NCBI RefSeq assembly: GCF_026274175.1
Contig: NZ_JAPHNL010000286.1
Span: forward strand, 1 to 37,097
Reading direction: 5' to 3'
From: Streptomyces beihaiensis
GTDB lineage: Bacteria > Actinomycetota > Actinomycetes > Streptomycetales > Streptomycetaceae
DNA: 37,097 nt
In this document: piece by piece, positions 25,520-33,651 of the stretch
Numbering within the stretch: the first letter of the stretch is position 1
Layout of the letters: every line of letters starts with the position of its first letter
Made by a program: the position numbers and the translations under genes
The notes under the pieces: generated by a model
Database searches by the model: none
What the model saw: the letters and a program-made list of their open reading frames with translations, nothing else
Told to the model about the DNA's origin: nothing

Positions 25520-25883
25520 GCGAGTCCTCTGCTGTCCATGAGGAAAGTAGTGGGAGCCGGATCTCCCGGAAGACGCCTCAGGCCAAGAAGGCACTGCTTT
25601 CCGGGAGTCCTCTGTTCGAGTCACTGAACAAAGGAAGTCGGCGAACAAGGCGAGGCCGGAACCAGACCCTCCGCCGAGTGACGTCGATCACAGAGGAGTG
25701 AATAGCGAGCGAAGCCACTATAAATCAAACGAGTGCAACGACCATTCACACAGGCCCAACCATCGGGGTGGCACCGGACATCACACCTCGTCGAGCACCT
25801 CGGAAATGGCTGGAAATACACCTCGGGAAGAAATGGAATGCGAAATTCCCAATGATGCGCTGCACGTCCGGCAAGTGACACCC
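25520..25883. promoter_or_regulatory. 364-bp intergenic region, likely promoter of the phz operon, with an inverted repeat
   Basis: No credible gene. CTCCCGGAA (25563-25571) and TTCCGGGAG (25599-25607) form a perfect 9-bp inverted repeat 27 bp apart with a small inner GCC/GGC pairing, about 45-90 bp before the monooxygenase ATG. It could be a leader hairpin or a regulator site. The part 25700-25830 is clearly AT-richer than its surroundings (CTATAAATCAAACG at about 25718), suiting a promoter. No exact -10/-35 pair is claimed. Confidence 0.45.
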
Positions 25884-26732
25884 TCAGAGCTCTGTTGCCG
25901 CGAGCGCCGCCGTCACCAGCCAGCAGGCCGGAAGCGGGGCGACCGTGCGTCCGTGACCGATACGCGGGTCATCTCCGGCGTACGCCCTGGCCTGCCAGCC
26001 GTGGGCGCCGAGCCACTCCTCGAGGTCGTCCCGGGCGGAGAGCCAGCTGGCCCCCTGTTCCTCGACGCGCTCACGCACGGGCCTGCCTTCCTCCTCCAGC
26101 ATGGCCGCCTTGAGGTGCTCGAGCAGGAGCCGACTGCCCGGGGCGGACAACTCGCCGAGTCCCGCGACGAGAGCCTCGCCCGCCGCGTCGGTCAGGTACA
26201 TGAGCAAGCCCTCGACCAGCCAGACCGTCGGCTTCTCAGGGTCGAAACCCGCAGCTCGCAGGGCGGACTGCCAGTCCTGTCGCAGATCGGCCGCGACGCC
26301 GACGCGTTCACAGGTGAGCGGCAGTCCGGAGCCCTCGATCAGGGCCTGTTTGAATTGCGTCATCTCCGGCAGCTCGACCTCGAACCAGCGGGTCCCGGTC
26401 GGCAGATCCAGCCGAACGGTGCGTCCGTCCACACCAGCAGCGAGCGTGACGACCTGCCGGATGCCACCCCGGACTCCGGCGAGGATCTCGTCGTCGAAGA
26501 ACCTCGTGCGTACCGCGAAGTACGTGGGGAAGCCGCGTGCGCTGTTGTGCGTCTGCTTGATGACCGCCGCGACGTCGGCCAGGACCGGGTCCTCGGAGAG
26601 CGCCGCCAGCATCGCGGCGGCGAGCGGGTCCCGGAACAGTGCATCCGGACTCTCGCTTTCCAGTTGCCGCATCCACGCCGTGAAGAGCGCGGTCTGACCG
26701 ACCCCGACGGATGGAGCCTTCACGTGCACCAT
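25884..26732 (-). CDS. SAM-dependent O-methyltransferase, leucine-carboxyl-methyltransferase (TcmP-like) family
   Basis: 282 residues. SAM site motif QVVTLAAGVDGRTVRLDLP (about 92-110), WFEVELPEMTQFKQ (about 115-128) and EKPTVWLVEGLLMYL (about 165-179) are typical of the LCM family. Known members such as TcmP methylate a free carboxyl group of an aromatic natural product to a methyl ester. By analogy I infer formation of a phenazine carboxylic methyl ester. ATG 26732 has GGGAGGA five bases upstream and is preferred to the frame opening at 26747. It is transcribed away from the Lrp regulator at 27026. Confidence 0.88.
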   Translation of the reverse strand: MVHVKAPSVGVGQTALFTAWMRQLESESPDALFRDPLAAAMLAALSEDPVLADVAAVIKQTHNSARGFPTYFAVRTRFFDDEILAGVRGGIRQVVTLAAGVDGRTVRLDLPTGTRWFEVELPEMTQFKQALIEGSGLPLTCERVGVAADLRQDWQSALRAAGFDPEKPTVWLVEGLLMYLTDAAGEALVAGLGELSAPGSRLLLEHLKAAMLEEEGRPVRERVEEQGASWLSARDDLEEWLGAHGWQARAYAGDDPRIGHGRTVAPLPACWLVTAALAATEL

Positions 26733-27025
26733 AAAAATCCTCCCCAAGGCGGGTTCAATTCGCCGAAAAACAGTGCCTCTGCACGGGCGGTTCGTCGAAC
26801 GTTAAACTTCATGCAGCGTTCATGGGATACCGTCCGGAAGGCGAGACAAAGCCGGGTGGTCAGCCCCGCGTCCCGTGCGCATAGCTCATTCCCAATACAC
26901 AGGAGTGCCTCAGGCTCGAGCGGCACTGATGGAATTCTGCGGTGCGGTGCGACTGAGATGGTAGCGTGCTTTAAGTTATCTTCCATTTTATTCCACGGAG
27001 CACGCCTCTACTGAAGGATGTGTGC
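26733..27025. promoter_or_regulatory. Divergent promoter region between methyltransferase and first Lrp regulator
   Basis: 293 bp with no gene. AT-rich islands lie at 26795-26815 (GAACGTTAAACTTC) and 26965-26995 (TTTAAGTTATCTTCC followed by TTTTATTCC), unusual for this genome. As an Lrp/AsnC protein often regulates its own divergent promoter, this is the first place to look for its operator. No convincing inverted repeat found by eye. Confidence 0.4.
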
Positions 27026-28045
27026 ATGCTGGACGACCTGGACCGTGCCCTGATTCACGCGCTGCACATCGACGGCCGCGCGCCTTTCAGTCAGATCGCC
27101 ACCGCCCTCGACGTGTCGCCGCAGACCATCGCCCGGCGCTTCCGCAGACTGCGCACCGAAGCTTCACTACGGGTCGTCGGGCTGCCGGACCCTCACCGGG
27201 CGGGCCAGACTCAGTGGCTGGTGCGGCTCACCGCGCAGGCGAGCTCCGCGCAAGACCTCGCCTACGCGCTGGTACGCCGGCAGGACACCTCGTGGGTGAA
27301 GCTCACCTCCGGCGGCACCGAGATCGTCGCGATCATCCACGCCCCGACGGAGGCCACCGCCGGCAACTCCCTGCTACTGCACGACATTCCGCGCACCAGC
27401 AACATCACCGCGGTCTCCGCGCACTGCGTCTTGCACACCTACCTCGGCGGCCCGACGAACTGGCGCCGCAGCGCGGACGCATTGGACGACGAGCAGCAAC
27501 GCGTGCTGCGCGAGCACGAGGCCGCCGATACCGCATACGTTCCCGTACCGCGTCAACTCAGCGGTGCGGACGCAGACTTGCTGGCCGCTCTACAGAAAGA
27601 CGGACGGGCCTCCCATGCCGAGCTGGCCCAGGCCACCGGATGGTCGCCGGTCACGGTGGCGCGCCGCCTCGCCGACCTGCAGGCGGGCGGTGCCATCTTC
27701 TTCGACGTCGAGGTCGACACCGGTCACTTCGGCGCCAACACCAGAGCGTTGCTGTGGATGTCCGTGGGCCCGGCGCACATCGAAAGCGTGGCGAAGACAC
27801 TCGCGGGACACGACGAACTCGCTTACGTCGCCGCGACCACCGGCCCCACCAACCTGGTGGCCCAGGCCCTGTGCCGTGACCCAGCGGACCTACACCGCTA
27901 CCTCGCCCGACGGCTTGGCTCCCTGGACGCGATCCACACCCTCGAAACCAGTCCGGTCCTGCAGAACCTGAAGGCGGCCAGCCCCATCCTCACGGATCTG
28001 GCGCGCACCAGAAGGCCCTCGGCGCCGACTCGCTCCCGGGGCTGA
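27026..28045 (+). CDS. Double-domain Lrp/AsnC-family transcriptional regulator (copy 1)
   Basis: 339 residues: two consecutive AsnC units. HTH 1 is at about 2-45 (DDLDRALIHALHIDGRAPFSQIATALDVSPQTIARRFRRLR); a ligand/dimer domain follows to about 150. HTH 2 is at about 180-225 (ADADLLAALQKDGRASHAELAQATGWSP), then a second RAM-like domain. The ATG at 27026 is preferred to GTG 27020 because AAGGA is well spaced from it. It is divergent from the methyltransferase and convergent with the MFS gene. A paralogue lies at 33652. Likely a pathway-specific regulator that senses an amino-acid-like or aromatic ligand; sign of control unknown. Confidence 0.9.
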   Translation: MLDDLDRALIHALHIDGRAPFSQIATALDVSPQTIARRFRRLRTEASLRVVGLPDPHRAGQTQWLVRLTAQASSAQDLAYALVRRQDTSWVKLTSGGTEIVAIIHAPTEATAGNSLLLHDIPRTSNITAVSAHCVLHTYLGGPTNWRRSADALDDEQQRVLREHEAADTAYVPVPRQLSGADADLLAALQKDGRASHAELAQATGWSPVTVARRLADLQAGGAIFFDVEVDTGHFGANTRALLWMSVGPAHIESVAKTLAGHDELAYVAATTGPTNLVAQALCRDPADLHRYLARRLGSLDAIHTLETSPVLQNLKAASPILTDLARTRRPSAPTRSRG

Positions 28046-28078
28046 GCGGTGGCGTCCACCGGCCGCGGACATGCCGAA

Positions 28079-28100
28079 GCGGCGGCCCGGAGGCCGCCGC
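28079..28100. terminator. Bidirectional terminator between Lrp regulator 1 and the MFS gene
   Basis: GCGGCGGCC (28079-28087) and GGCCGCCGC (28092-28100) form a perfect 9-bp stem with a 4-base loop in the 85-bp gap between convergent genes. Confidence 0.7.
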
Positions 28101-28130
28101 ACACACCACACCAGGCAGGAAAGGGATCGG

Positions 28131-29579
28131 CTAGTGCCCCACGTGTTCGGCCGGAGCATTCTTGTCGATCATCAGCCGACTGGTCACGAAGCTGATCACG
28201 ACCAGAGCCACGGCGACCCAGAACGCGAGCTGTACGGCATGCAGGGCGGACGAGGCACCGCCGCCATCGGCACTGCCGAGGTAGACGCTGCCGAGGATCG
28301 CCACCCCGAGCGTGGCACCCAGCTGCTGGACCGCGTTCAGCAGCCCGGCGGCGGAGCCGATCTCCTGCGGCTGCAGCGGCTTGAGGGCGATGGTGAAGAA
28401 CGCCGGGCTGAACAGGCCGACCCCGAGCCCGACGACTCCGAGCGCGAACAAAAGAGCTGTCGGATACGAGTGCGGGTCCGCGGCGTGATACACGGCGATG
28501 GCAGCGAGCGCACCGGCCAGGAGGACGACGAGCCCGAGGGACATCATGCGGTGCCCATAGCGCTTGACCAGGTGCGCGCCGGCCACCCAGGAGGCCACGG
28601 CCAGCCCCACCGACCACGGGGCAAGCGTCAGCCCTGCCTTCAACACGTCGGTGCCAAGGCCCAACTGAAGCTGCAGAACGATGACCATCATCAGGCCGTT
28701 GGTGACGGCGAAGAAGGACGTCGAGGTCACGAGCGCGGCCGGGAATCCACGGTGGGCGAAGAGACTCGGCTCCACCAGAGGACTGCTCCCAGCCGCGGCA
28801 ACCGAGCGCTGGTGCACAGCGAAGACGATCAGGAGGCACATCCCCGCGGCCATGGCCACCCAGCTCCACCCCGGCAGTGCGGTCAGGTCGGCACCGATCA
28901 GCGGGTAGACGACGAGCCCGATCCCCACCATGGCCAGCAGTGTGCCGGTCAGATCGAGGGTGGGCCGCTTGGGAGCACGGTTCTCCATCAGCCTGGGCGA
29001 GATGGCCAGGACGACCAGCGACACGGGAACGTTCACCAGGAACGCCGCGCGCCACGAGGAGCCGAACAGATCCGCGTGCGTGAGCAGACCGCCGAGCACC
29101 GGCCCGCACACGGCGGCCAGGCCCATCACCGGCCCGATGCTGCCCAGCGCCTTGGACATCTCGGGACCGGCGAACATCGTCTTGATCAGGCCGATGGTCT
29201 GGGGAATGATCACGGCAGCAGCAGCCCCCTGGACCACCCGGAAGGCGATCAGGAGCCCCACCGTGGGCGCCACGGCGCAGGCGGCGGAGGCGGCCATGAA
29301 GCCGGTGACGCCTATCACGAAGAGCCGCTTGCGACCCGCGATGTCACCAAGGCGGCCACCGGTGATCAACAGCACAGCGAACGGCAGGGTGTAGGCCGTG
29401 GTGAACCACTGGATGTCGGACACAGACCCGCCCAGATCGGCGTGGATCTTCGGTGCGGCGACCTGCACGATGGTCGCGTCCAGCAGGTTCATGGCCTCAC
29501 CGAGCAACAGGGCGGTGAGCGCCAGCCACCGCCATCGGTACGCCGTGGGAGTCGGCGTCAGCACACGCTCAGCAGTCAT
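28131..29579 (-). CDS. MFS exporter, DHA2 (14-TM drug:H+ antiporter) family
   Basis: 482 residues with about 14 hydrophobic segments. Motif A GGRLGDIAGRKRLFVIG (about 74-90) follows TM2, and motif C-like GPVMGLAAVCGPVLGGLL (about 149-166) is typical of drug antiporters of the EmrB/QacA type. The N-terminus LLGEAMNLLDATIVQVAAPKI carries the family's D-x-T-I-V. The expected role is export of the phenazine product and self-resistance. It has AGAGGAACCCCCG before ATG 29579. It is divergent from the MDR reductase, with a 402-bp gap that holds a short hydrophobic ORF. Confidence 0.92.
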   Translation of the reverse strand: MTAERVLTPTPTAYRWRWLALTALLLGEAMNLLDATIVQVAAPKIHADLGGSVSDIQWFTTAYTLPFAVLLITGGRLGDIAGRKRLFVIGVTGFMAASAACAVAPTVGLLIAFRVVQGAAAAVIIPQTIGLIKTMFAGPEMSKALGSIGPVMGLAAVCGPVLGGLLTHADLFGSSWRAAFLVNVPVSLVVLAISPRLMENRAPKRPTLDLTGTLLAMVGIGLVVYPLIGADLTALPGWSWVAMAAGMCLLIVFAVHQRSVAAAGSSPLVEPSLFAHRGFPAALVTSTSFFAVTNGLMMVIVLQLQLGLGTDVLKAGLTLAPWSVGLAVASWVAGAHLVKRYGHRMMSLGLVVLLAGALAAIAVYHAADPHSYPTALLFALGVVGLGVGLFSPAFFTIALKPLQPQEIGSAAGLLNAVQQLGATLGVAILGSVYLGSADGGGASSALHAVQLAFWVAVALVVISFVTSRLMIDKNAPAEHVGH

Positions 29580-29981
29580 CGGGGGTTCCTCTCCACCGTT
29601 GTCGACACGCCGGCCCGGACCCGCACGGTGGGGCTTCAGGGCCGACCACGACTCAGCGTGGGTGTGAGGAAGCGGCGTACTCCAGCCAGAGCCACCAGAT
29701 GGATGATTCCTTCCATCGACACCGCTCCCGACGGCGATTTCCCACGCTGTTCAGGGAGCACGTGTCTCGCTTCGGGCGCCATCGCCCGCGCGTGTTGCCG
29801 CTCATGAGACCGCGCACCCAGCGTGAGGTTCCTTCATCAGAAGGCTCTCGATGGAAGAAATGCACCAGTACGCCGTCGCGACTGGAGCGGCCGGGCGAGG
29901 CCACTTCACGCTGGTGTTCCCCGGCCCACCTGGGCCTTCCGGGTCACCACTCCCTTACGTTCATCCTGTTCAGGAGCGTGC
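29580..29981. promoter_or_regulatory. 402-bp divergent region between exporter and MDR reductase, with a possible leader ORF
   Basis: No normal-sized gene is supported. On the minus strand a 26-codon ORF runs 29716-29636 (MEGIIHLVALAGVRRFL, then TPTLSRGRP), with GGGAG about 8 bases upstream, 57 bp before the exporter start. Codon use is only weakly Streptomyces-like, so it may be chance or a leader peptide. The larger open frames in both directions lack GC3 bias. Promoters for both flanking genes must lie here. Confidence 0.35.
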
Positions 29982-31004
29982 ATGACCAGTCTGCCCGCCG
30001 CCCAGAGAGAAGTCCGCCTGCTCACGAAGCCGACCGGCCTTCCTGCGCTGGAGCACTTCGAGGTCGTCGAGACCCCCGTGGTGCCGCCCGGCGAAGGCGA
30101 GGTGCTGGTCCGCAATCTGTACTTCCACGTCTTCGCCACGTTGCGCATCCTCATCGCCGGGGCGACCCAGGACACCCCCTTCCCTGTGCTCGACCCCGGC
30201 GACACCCTGGTCGGCGCGGCGATCGGCGAGGTCATCGAAGCCCCGGACGGAGTTGGTCTCAGACCGGGGGACCTGGTCTCGCACTGGCTGGGCTGGCGCG
30301 AGTACGCCCTCGTGCCGTCAGCCGAATGCGCGCGAATCGACCGCACGGCCCTGCCGGATCCGGTGGCTCATCTGCAGCAGGGATGGACGGCCTACGCGGC
30401 ACTGACCCGGGGAGTCGAACTCCGCCCGGGAGACACGGTGTTCGTGTCCGCCGGAGGCAGCGGCATCGGTTCGATGGCCGGTCTCATCGCCCGGCAGCTC
30501 GGTGCGGGGAGGGTGATCGCCAGCGCCGGTTCGCGCGAGAAGGCCGAGCGGTTGCGCAGCGAACTCGGCTACGACGCCGTGGTGGTCCGCGGCGAAGAAT
30601 CGCTCGGTGACCAACTGGCGAAGGCCGCGCCCGACGGCATCGACGTCTACTTCGACAACGTCGGCGGCGAACAGCTGCGGGCCGCGGTGGACGCCGCGCG
30701 CCCGGGCGCCCGGTTCGTACTGATCGGCGCGCTGTCCGGGCAACTCGCCGCAGACAGCACCGGGACCACGGCCCCCGTGGAGCTGGACTCCCTGCCGCTC
30801 ATCCACAAGCGCATCGAAATGCGCGGCTTCAGCTCCGACGACTACGACGACAAGAACGAGTGGACCGAACGCTTCGGCACCTGGCTGAGGGCAGGCGAGA
30901 TCACCTTCCCTCACGTGCTCGTCAAGGGCATCGAGAACGCGCCGCGGACCCTGTTGGAGGTGATCGAAGGACGGCACATCGGGTCCGTCGTCGTCGAGCT
31001 GTAA
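29982..31004 (+). CDS. MDR-superfamily NADP-dependent oxidoreductase (zinc-free, leukotriene B4/curcumin reductase type)
   Basis: 340 residues. N-terminal GroES-like domain (about 1-130) without zinc-ligand cysteines; Rossmann domain with VFVSAGGSGIGSMAGLIARQLGAGRVIASAGSREKAERL (about 152-190), then GIDVYFDNVGGEQLRAAVDAARPGARFVLIGALSG (about 223-257). This is the ene-reductase/alkenal reductase branch. It starts at ATG 29982 (CAGGAGCGTGC upstream) rather than the longer open frame from 29823. It is the first gene of a plus-strand operon with the EhpF/EhpG pair. It may reduce an enone- or quinone-like phenazine intermediate or the aldehyde product; the true substrate is unknown. Confidence 0.85.
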   Translation: MTSLPAAQREVRLLTKPTGLPALEHFEVVETPVVPPGEGEVLVRNLYFHVFATLRILIAGATQDTPFPVLDPGDTLVGAAIGEVIEAPDGVGLRPGDLVSHWLGWREYALVPSAECARIDRTALPDPVAHLQQGWTAYAALTRGVELRPGDTVFVSAGGSGIGSMAGLIARQLGAGRVIASAGSREKAERLRSELGYDAVVVRGEESLGDQLAKAAPDGIDVYFDNVGGEQLRAAVDAARPGARFVLIGALSGQLAADSTGTTAPVELDSLPLIHKRIEMRGFSSDDYDDKNEWTERFGTWLRAGEITFPHVLVKGIENAPRTLLEVIEGRHIGSVVVEL

Positions 31005-31045
31005 TCACGTTGCCACCGTGCTTCACTGCCTAGCTGGGAGTCCTC

Positions 31046-32146
31046 ATGCCGCGAGCCACCACCGAGATCCTGGATCTCCCCCTCGACGTCCGCCCGGAAC
31101 CGGACGACCTGATCCGAGCCGCGATGCAGTGGCACTTCGGTGCCGAGACAGGATCGCCGTTCTGGCTGGAGCGGGCGAAGAACCTGCCCTTCGACCCACT
31201 GACCGACATCAAGACCCATGACGACCTCACGCTCTTCCCCAACGTGGCAGCCGAACTGCGGGATGTTCCCGCGCAGGACCTGATACCCCGCGGTTACGGG
31301 CCGTCTCCCGACATCGTGGGGGTGTTTGAGAGCGGTGGCACCACAGGCGCCCCCAAGCGCGTTGTCCTGCTGCGGGACTGGCTGGACCGAATGCTTCACT
31401 GGAGCAATCTCAACCTCGACGCCCACGGCTTTCCCCGCGGTACCGACTGGCTCGGCATCGTCCCCACCGGCCCGCACATCGTCGGCGAGTACTTCCGCCG
31501 GTCCGCGGCCACGTACGGAAGGCACGGCTTCACCCTCGACCTCGATCCGCGCTGGGTGAAGAAGCTGATCGCCGCCGGAGACCGCGCCGCCGCAGGCGCC
31601 TACGCCGAACACCTCATCGACCAGGCCGCGTTCGTCCTGCGCACGCAGGACATCGGCGTCCTCACCGTCACACCCCCGCTGCTCGAACGCATCGCCCACC
31701 GGGACGACCTCGTCGACCTGGTCAACAAGAAGGTACGGGCGATCCGCTGGGGCGGCACCCAGCTGGACCCCGACTCCCGGCACCTGTACAAGACGGACAT
31801 CTTTCCCGACACCGTCCTGTGTGGGAACTACGGCAGCACCATGATCCTCGGCTTCGGCGGTGAGCGCCCGGGCCTGCCGGACGACGCGGGCTGCGTCTTC
31901 GACCCGTACAGCCCGTACGTCACGTTCGTCGTCGTCGATCCCCAGACACTGCGGCCGGTCGGGTACGGGGAGCGTGGTCGTGTCCTCGTACATCACGTCA
32001 GCAAGTCCTTCTTCCTGCCCAGCAACCTGGAACGTGACGTGGCAACCCGGATCGAGCCACTCCCGGGGCAGGCGGGGGACGCGGTGGCCGACATCACCCC
32101 GGTCGAGACCTTCGAGAACGAGGCCGTGATCGAGGGGGTGTACTGA
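31046..32146 (+). CDS. EhpF-like atypical ANL adenylating enzyme (phenazine carboxylate activation)
   Basis: 366 residues, short for ANL enzymes because the C-terminal lid domain is reduced, as in LuxE and in EhpF of Pantoea agglomerans. P-loop FESGGTTGAPKRVVLL at 94-109; the A5-like segment LCGNYGSTMILGFGGE at about 258-273; FVVVDPQTLRPVGYGERGRVLVHH at about 293-316. It would activate a phenazine carboxylate as acyl-AMP and hand it to the neighbouring LuxC/EhpG-like reductase. EhpF/EhpG were proposed to convert a carboxyl of phenazine-1,6-dicarboxylate to a reduced carbon in griseoluteic acid. Stop and next start overlap (TGATG at 32144-32148). Confidence 0.82.
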   Translation: MPRATTEILDLPLDVRPEPDDLIRAAMQWHFGAETGSPFWLERAKNLPFDPLTDIKTHDDLTLFPNVAAELRDVPAQDLIPRGYGPSPDIVGVFESGGTTGAPKRVVLLRDWLDRMLHWSNLNLDAHGFPRGTDWLGIVPTGPHIVGEYFRRSAATYGRHGFTLDLDPRWVKKLIAAGDRAAAGAYAEHLIDQAAFVLRTQDIGVLTVTPPLLERIAHRDDLVDLVNKKVRAIRWGGTQLDPDSRHLYKTDIFPDTVLCGNYGSTMILGFGGERPGLPDDAGCVFDPYSPYVTFVVVDPQTLRPVGYGERGRVLVHHVSKSFFLPSNLERDVATRIEPLPGQAGDAVADITPVETFENEAVIEGVY

Positions 32147-33531
32147 TGGCCGCGCCCGGCACCGATGTGGTCCAGCTCGACGCCCTGGGCGCGCGAGGGC
32201 CGTACCAGACCCGCAACCGCTTGACGGTCACCGATGTCGCAGGCCGGGAGAGAGCAGAACTCAGCCTTGTGCCTTCCTTGTTCGTCGACCGGACGATCAA
32301 GGCCCTGCGCGGGGCGGACACCCCGGCCCCCGACGAGCGGATCGGCATGATCAACCGGGCCGCGGAGCTTTTCGCCACGGCCACCCTCAACGGCCTGACG
32401 CCAGACGCCTACACGCACCTGGTCAGCCGAGTCGGCGGTACCCCTCTCTCCGTGGTCCGTGCCACCGTCACCGCCATCGCCGCACGGCTGCGCAGGGCCC
32501 ACCACAGCGTGGACCAGGCACGTCCTACCGGGGCAGTGCACCGATGGAACGACCCACTGACCCGCACCGGCCGCGCCGTGTGGGTGCCGCGGGGAGACGT
32601 GTTCGCCGTACACGCCGCCGGCAACCACCCCGGCCCGCACAGCCTGTGGCCGGAAGCGCTCGCCCTGGGCTACCGCGTCGTGGTCCGCCCGTCCCGGCGC
32701 GAGCCGTTCACCCCCCACCGGCTGATCACGGCGCTGCGCACGGCCGGCTTCGGCGATGACCACGTGGCGCTGCTGCCGACCGACCACACCACCGCGGACG
32801 CGCTCCTACAGGGTGCCGATCTCGGGCTCGTGTACGGCGGCGAGGACGTGGTTCGCGCGTACGCAGCGGACCCGACAGTGCTGCCGCAGGGCCCCGGCAG
32901 GTCGAAGGTCCTCCTGACCCGGGACGTGGACTGGCGGGACCACCTCGACACGATCGTCGACTCGGTCAGCGGTCATGGCGGCACGGGGTGTGTCAACACG
33001 ACGGCCGTCTTCGTGGAGGGTGACCCCGCTCCGCTGTGCGCCGCGCTCGCCGAACGTCTGGCGGCGGTTCCGAGCCTGCCTCCCGAAGACCCGGCAGCGG
33101 TTTTCCCCGTCCAGTCGCTGGCCACGGCCAAAGCGCTCGAGGCCCATCTGCTTCACCGGGCATCGGGCACCCGCCCCTGGCTCGGCGGCGAGGGAGTCCT
33201 CGGCGAACTCGGCGACGGCAGCGCGGTACTTCGCGCCGCGGTCCACCAGCTCGACAGTCCGCACTCTCCACAGGCGGCGGTGGAGATGCCGTTCCCCTGC
33301 GTGTGGGTGGCGCCCTGGAGCCGCGACGCGGGTGTCGTCCCACTACGAGACAGCCTGGTCCTCACGGCGATCACTCACGATGACAGCCTGGTCTCCGAAC
33401 TCGTCGAGGAGCCCTCGATCTCCAACGTGTACGTGGGAGATCACCCGACGTACTGGATGGAGTCCGGGCTGCCGCACGACGGCTACCTTGCCGAGTTCCT
33501 GATGCGCTGCAAGACAGTTATCAGGGACTGA
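32146..33531 (+). CDS. EhpG/LuxC-like acyl reductase (aldehyde-dehydrogenase fold)
   Basis: 461 residues. Aldehyde-dehydrogenase superfamily, LuxC-like branch: cofactor segment VWVPRGDVFAVHAAGNHPG (145-163), ALALGYRVVVRPSRREPFTPHRL (171-193) and the catalytic Cys282 in SGHGGTGCVNTTAVFVEGD. The enzyme would accept the acyl group from the EhpF-like partner as a thioester on this Cys and reduce it with NAD(P)H to the aldehyde. This gives a formyl-phenazine, or a hydroxymethyl after further reduction. It overlaps the EhpF-like gene by one base, so the pair is co-translated. The identity of the product group is inferred. Confidence 0.82.
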   Translation: MAAPGTDVVQLDALGARGPYQTRNRLTVTDVAGRERAELSLVPSLFVDRTIKALRGADTPAPDERIGMINRAAELFATATLNGLTPDAYTHLVSRVGGTPLSVVRATVTAIAARLRRAHHSVDQARPTGAVHRWNDPLTRTGRAVWVPRGDVFAVHAAGNHPGPHSLWPEALALGYRVVVRPSRREPFTPHRLITALRTAGFGDDHVALLPTDHTTADALLQGADLGLVYGGEDVVRAYAADPTVLPQGPGRSKVLLTRDVDWRDHLDTIVDSVSGHGGTGCVNTTAVFVEGDPAPLCAALAERLAAVPSLPPEDPAAVFPVQSLATAKALEAHLLHRASGTRPWLGGEGVLGELGDGSAVLRAAVHQLDSPHSPQAAVEMPFPCVWVAPWSRDAGVVPLRDSLVLTAITHDDSLVSELVEEPSISNVYVGDHPTYWMESGLPHDGYLAEFLMRCKTVIRD

Positions 33532-33576
33532 CCGACTTCCGTTGCCCGTGGCGGTGAATCCCCACCGCTCCCGTCA

Positions 33577-33599
33577 GCGGGGAGACGACTCCTCCCCGC
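33577..33599 (+). terminator. Candidate hairpin terminator after the EhpG-like gene
   Basis: GCGGGGAG (33577-33584) and CTCCCCGC (33592-33599) form an 8-bp stem with a 7-base loop, 46 bp after the stop and 53 bp before the second Lrp regulator. It could separate the two units or partly attenuate. Confidence 0.5.
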
Positions 33600-33651
33600 C
33601 GGCGGCCGTGCCCCGCTCTGCTCCGCAGAGCGCGCGAAAGATGGTGTGCGC

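Noticed and set aside
23843-25627. 594-codon plus-strand frame opposite the two monooxygenases
   Set aside because: Shadow of two well-supported minus-strand enzymes; it spans their intergenic gap without a ribosome site.
29653-29904. 83-codon minus-strand ORF between exporter and MDR reductase
   Set aside because: No GC3 bias, no ribosome site and no recognisable protein pattern.
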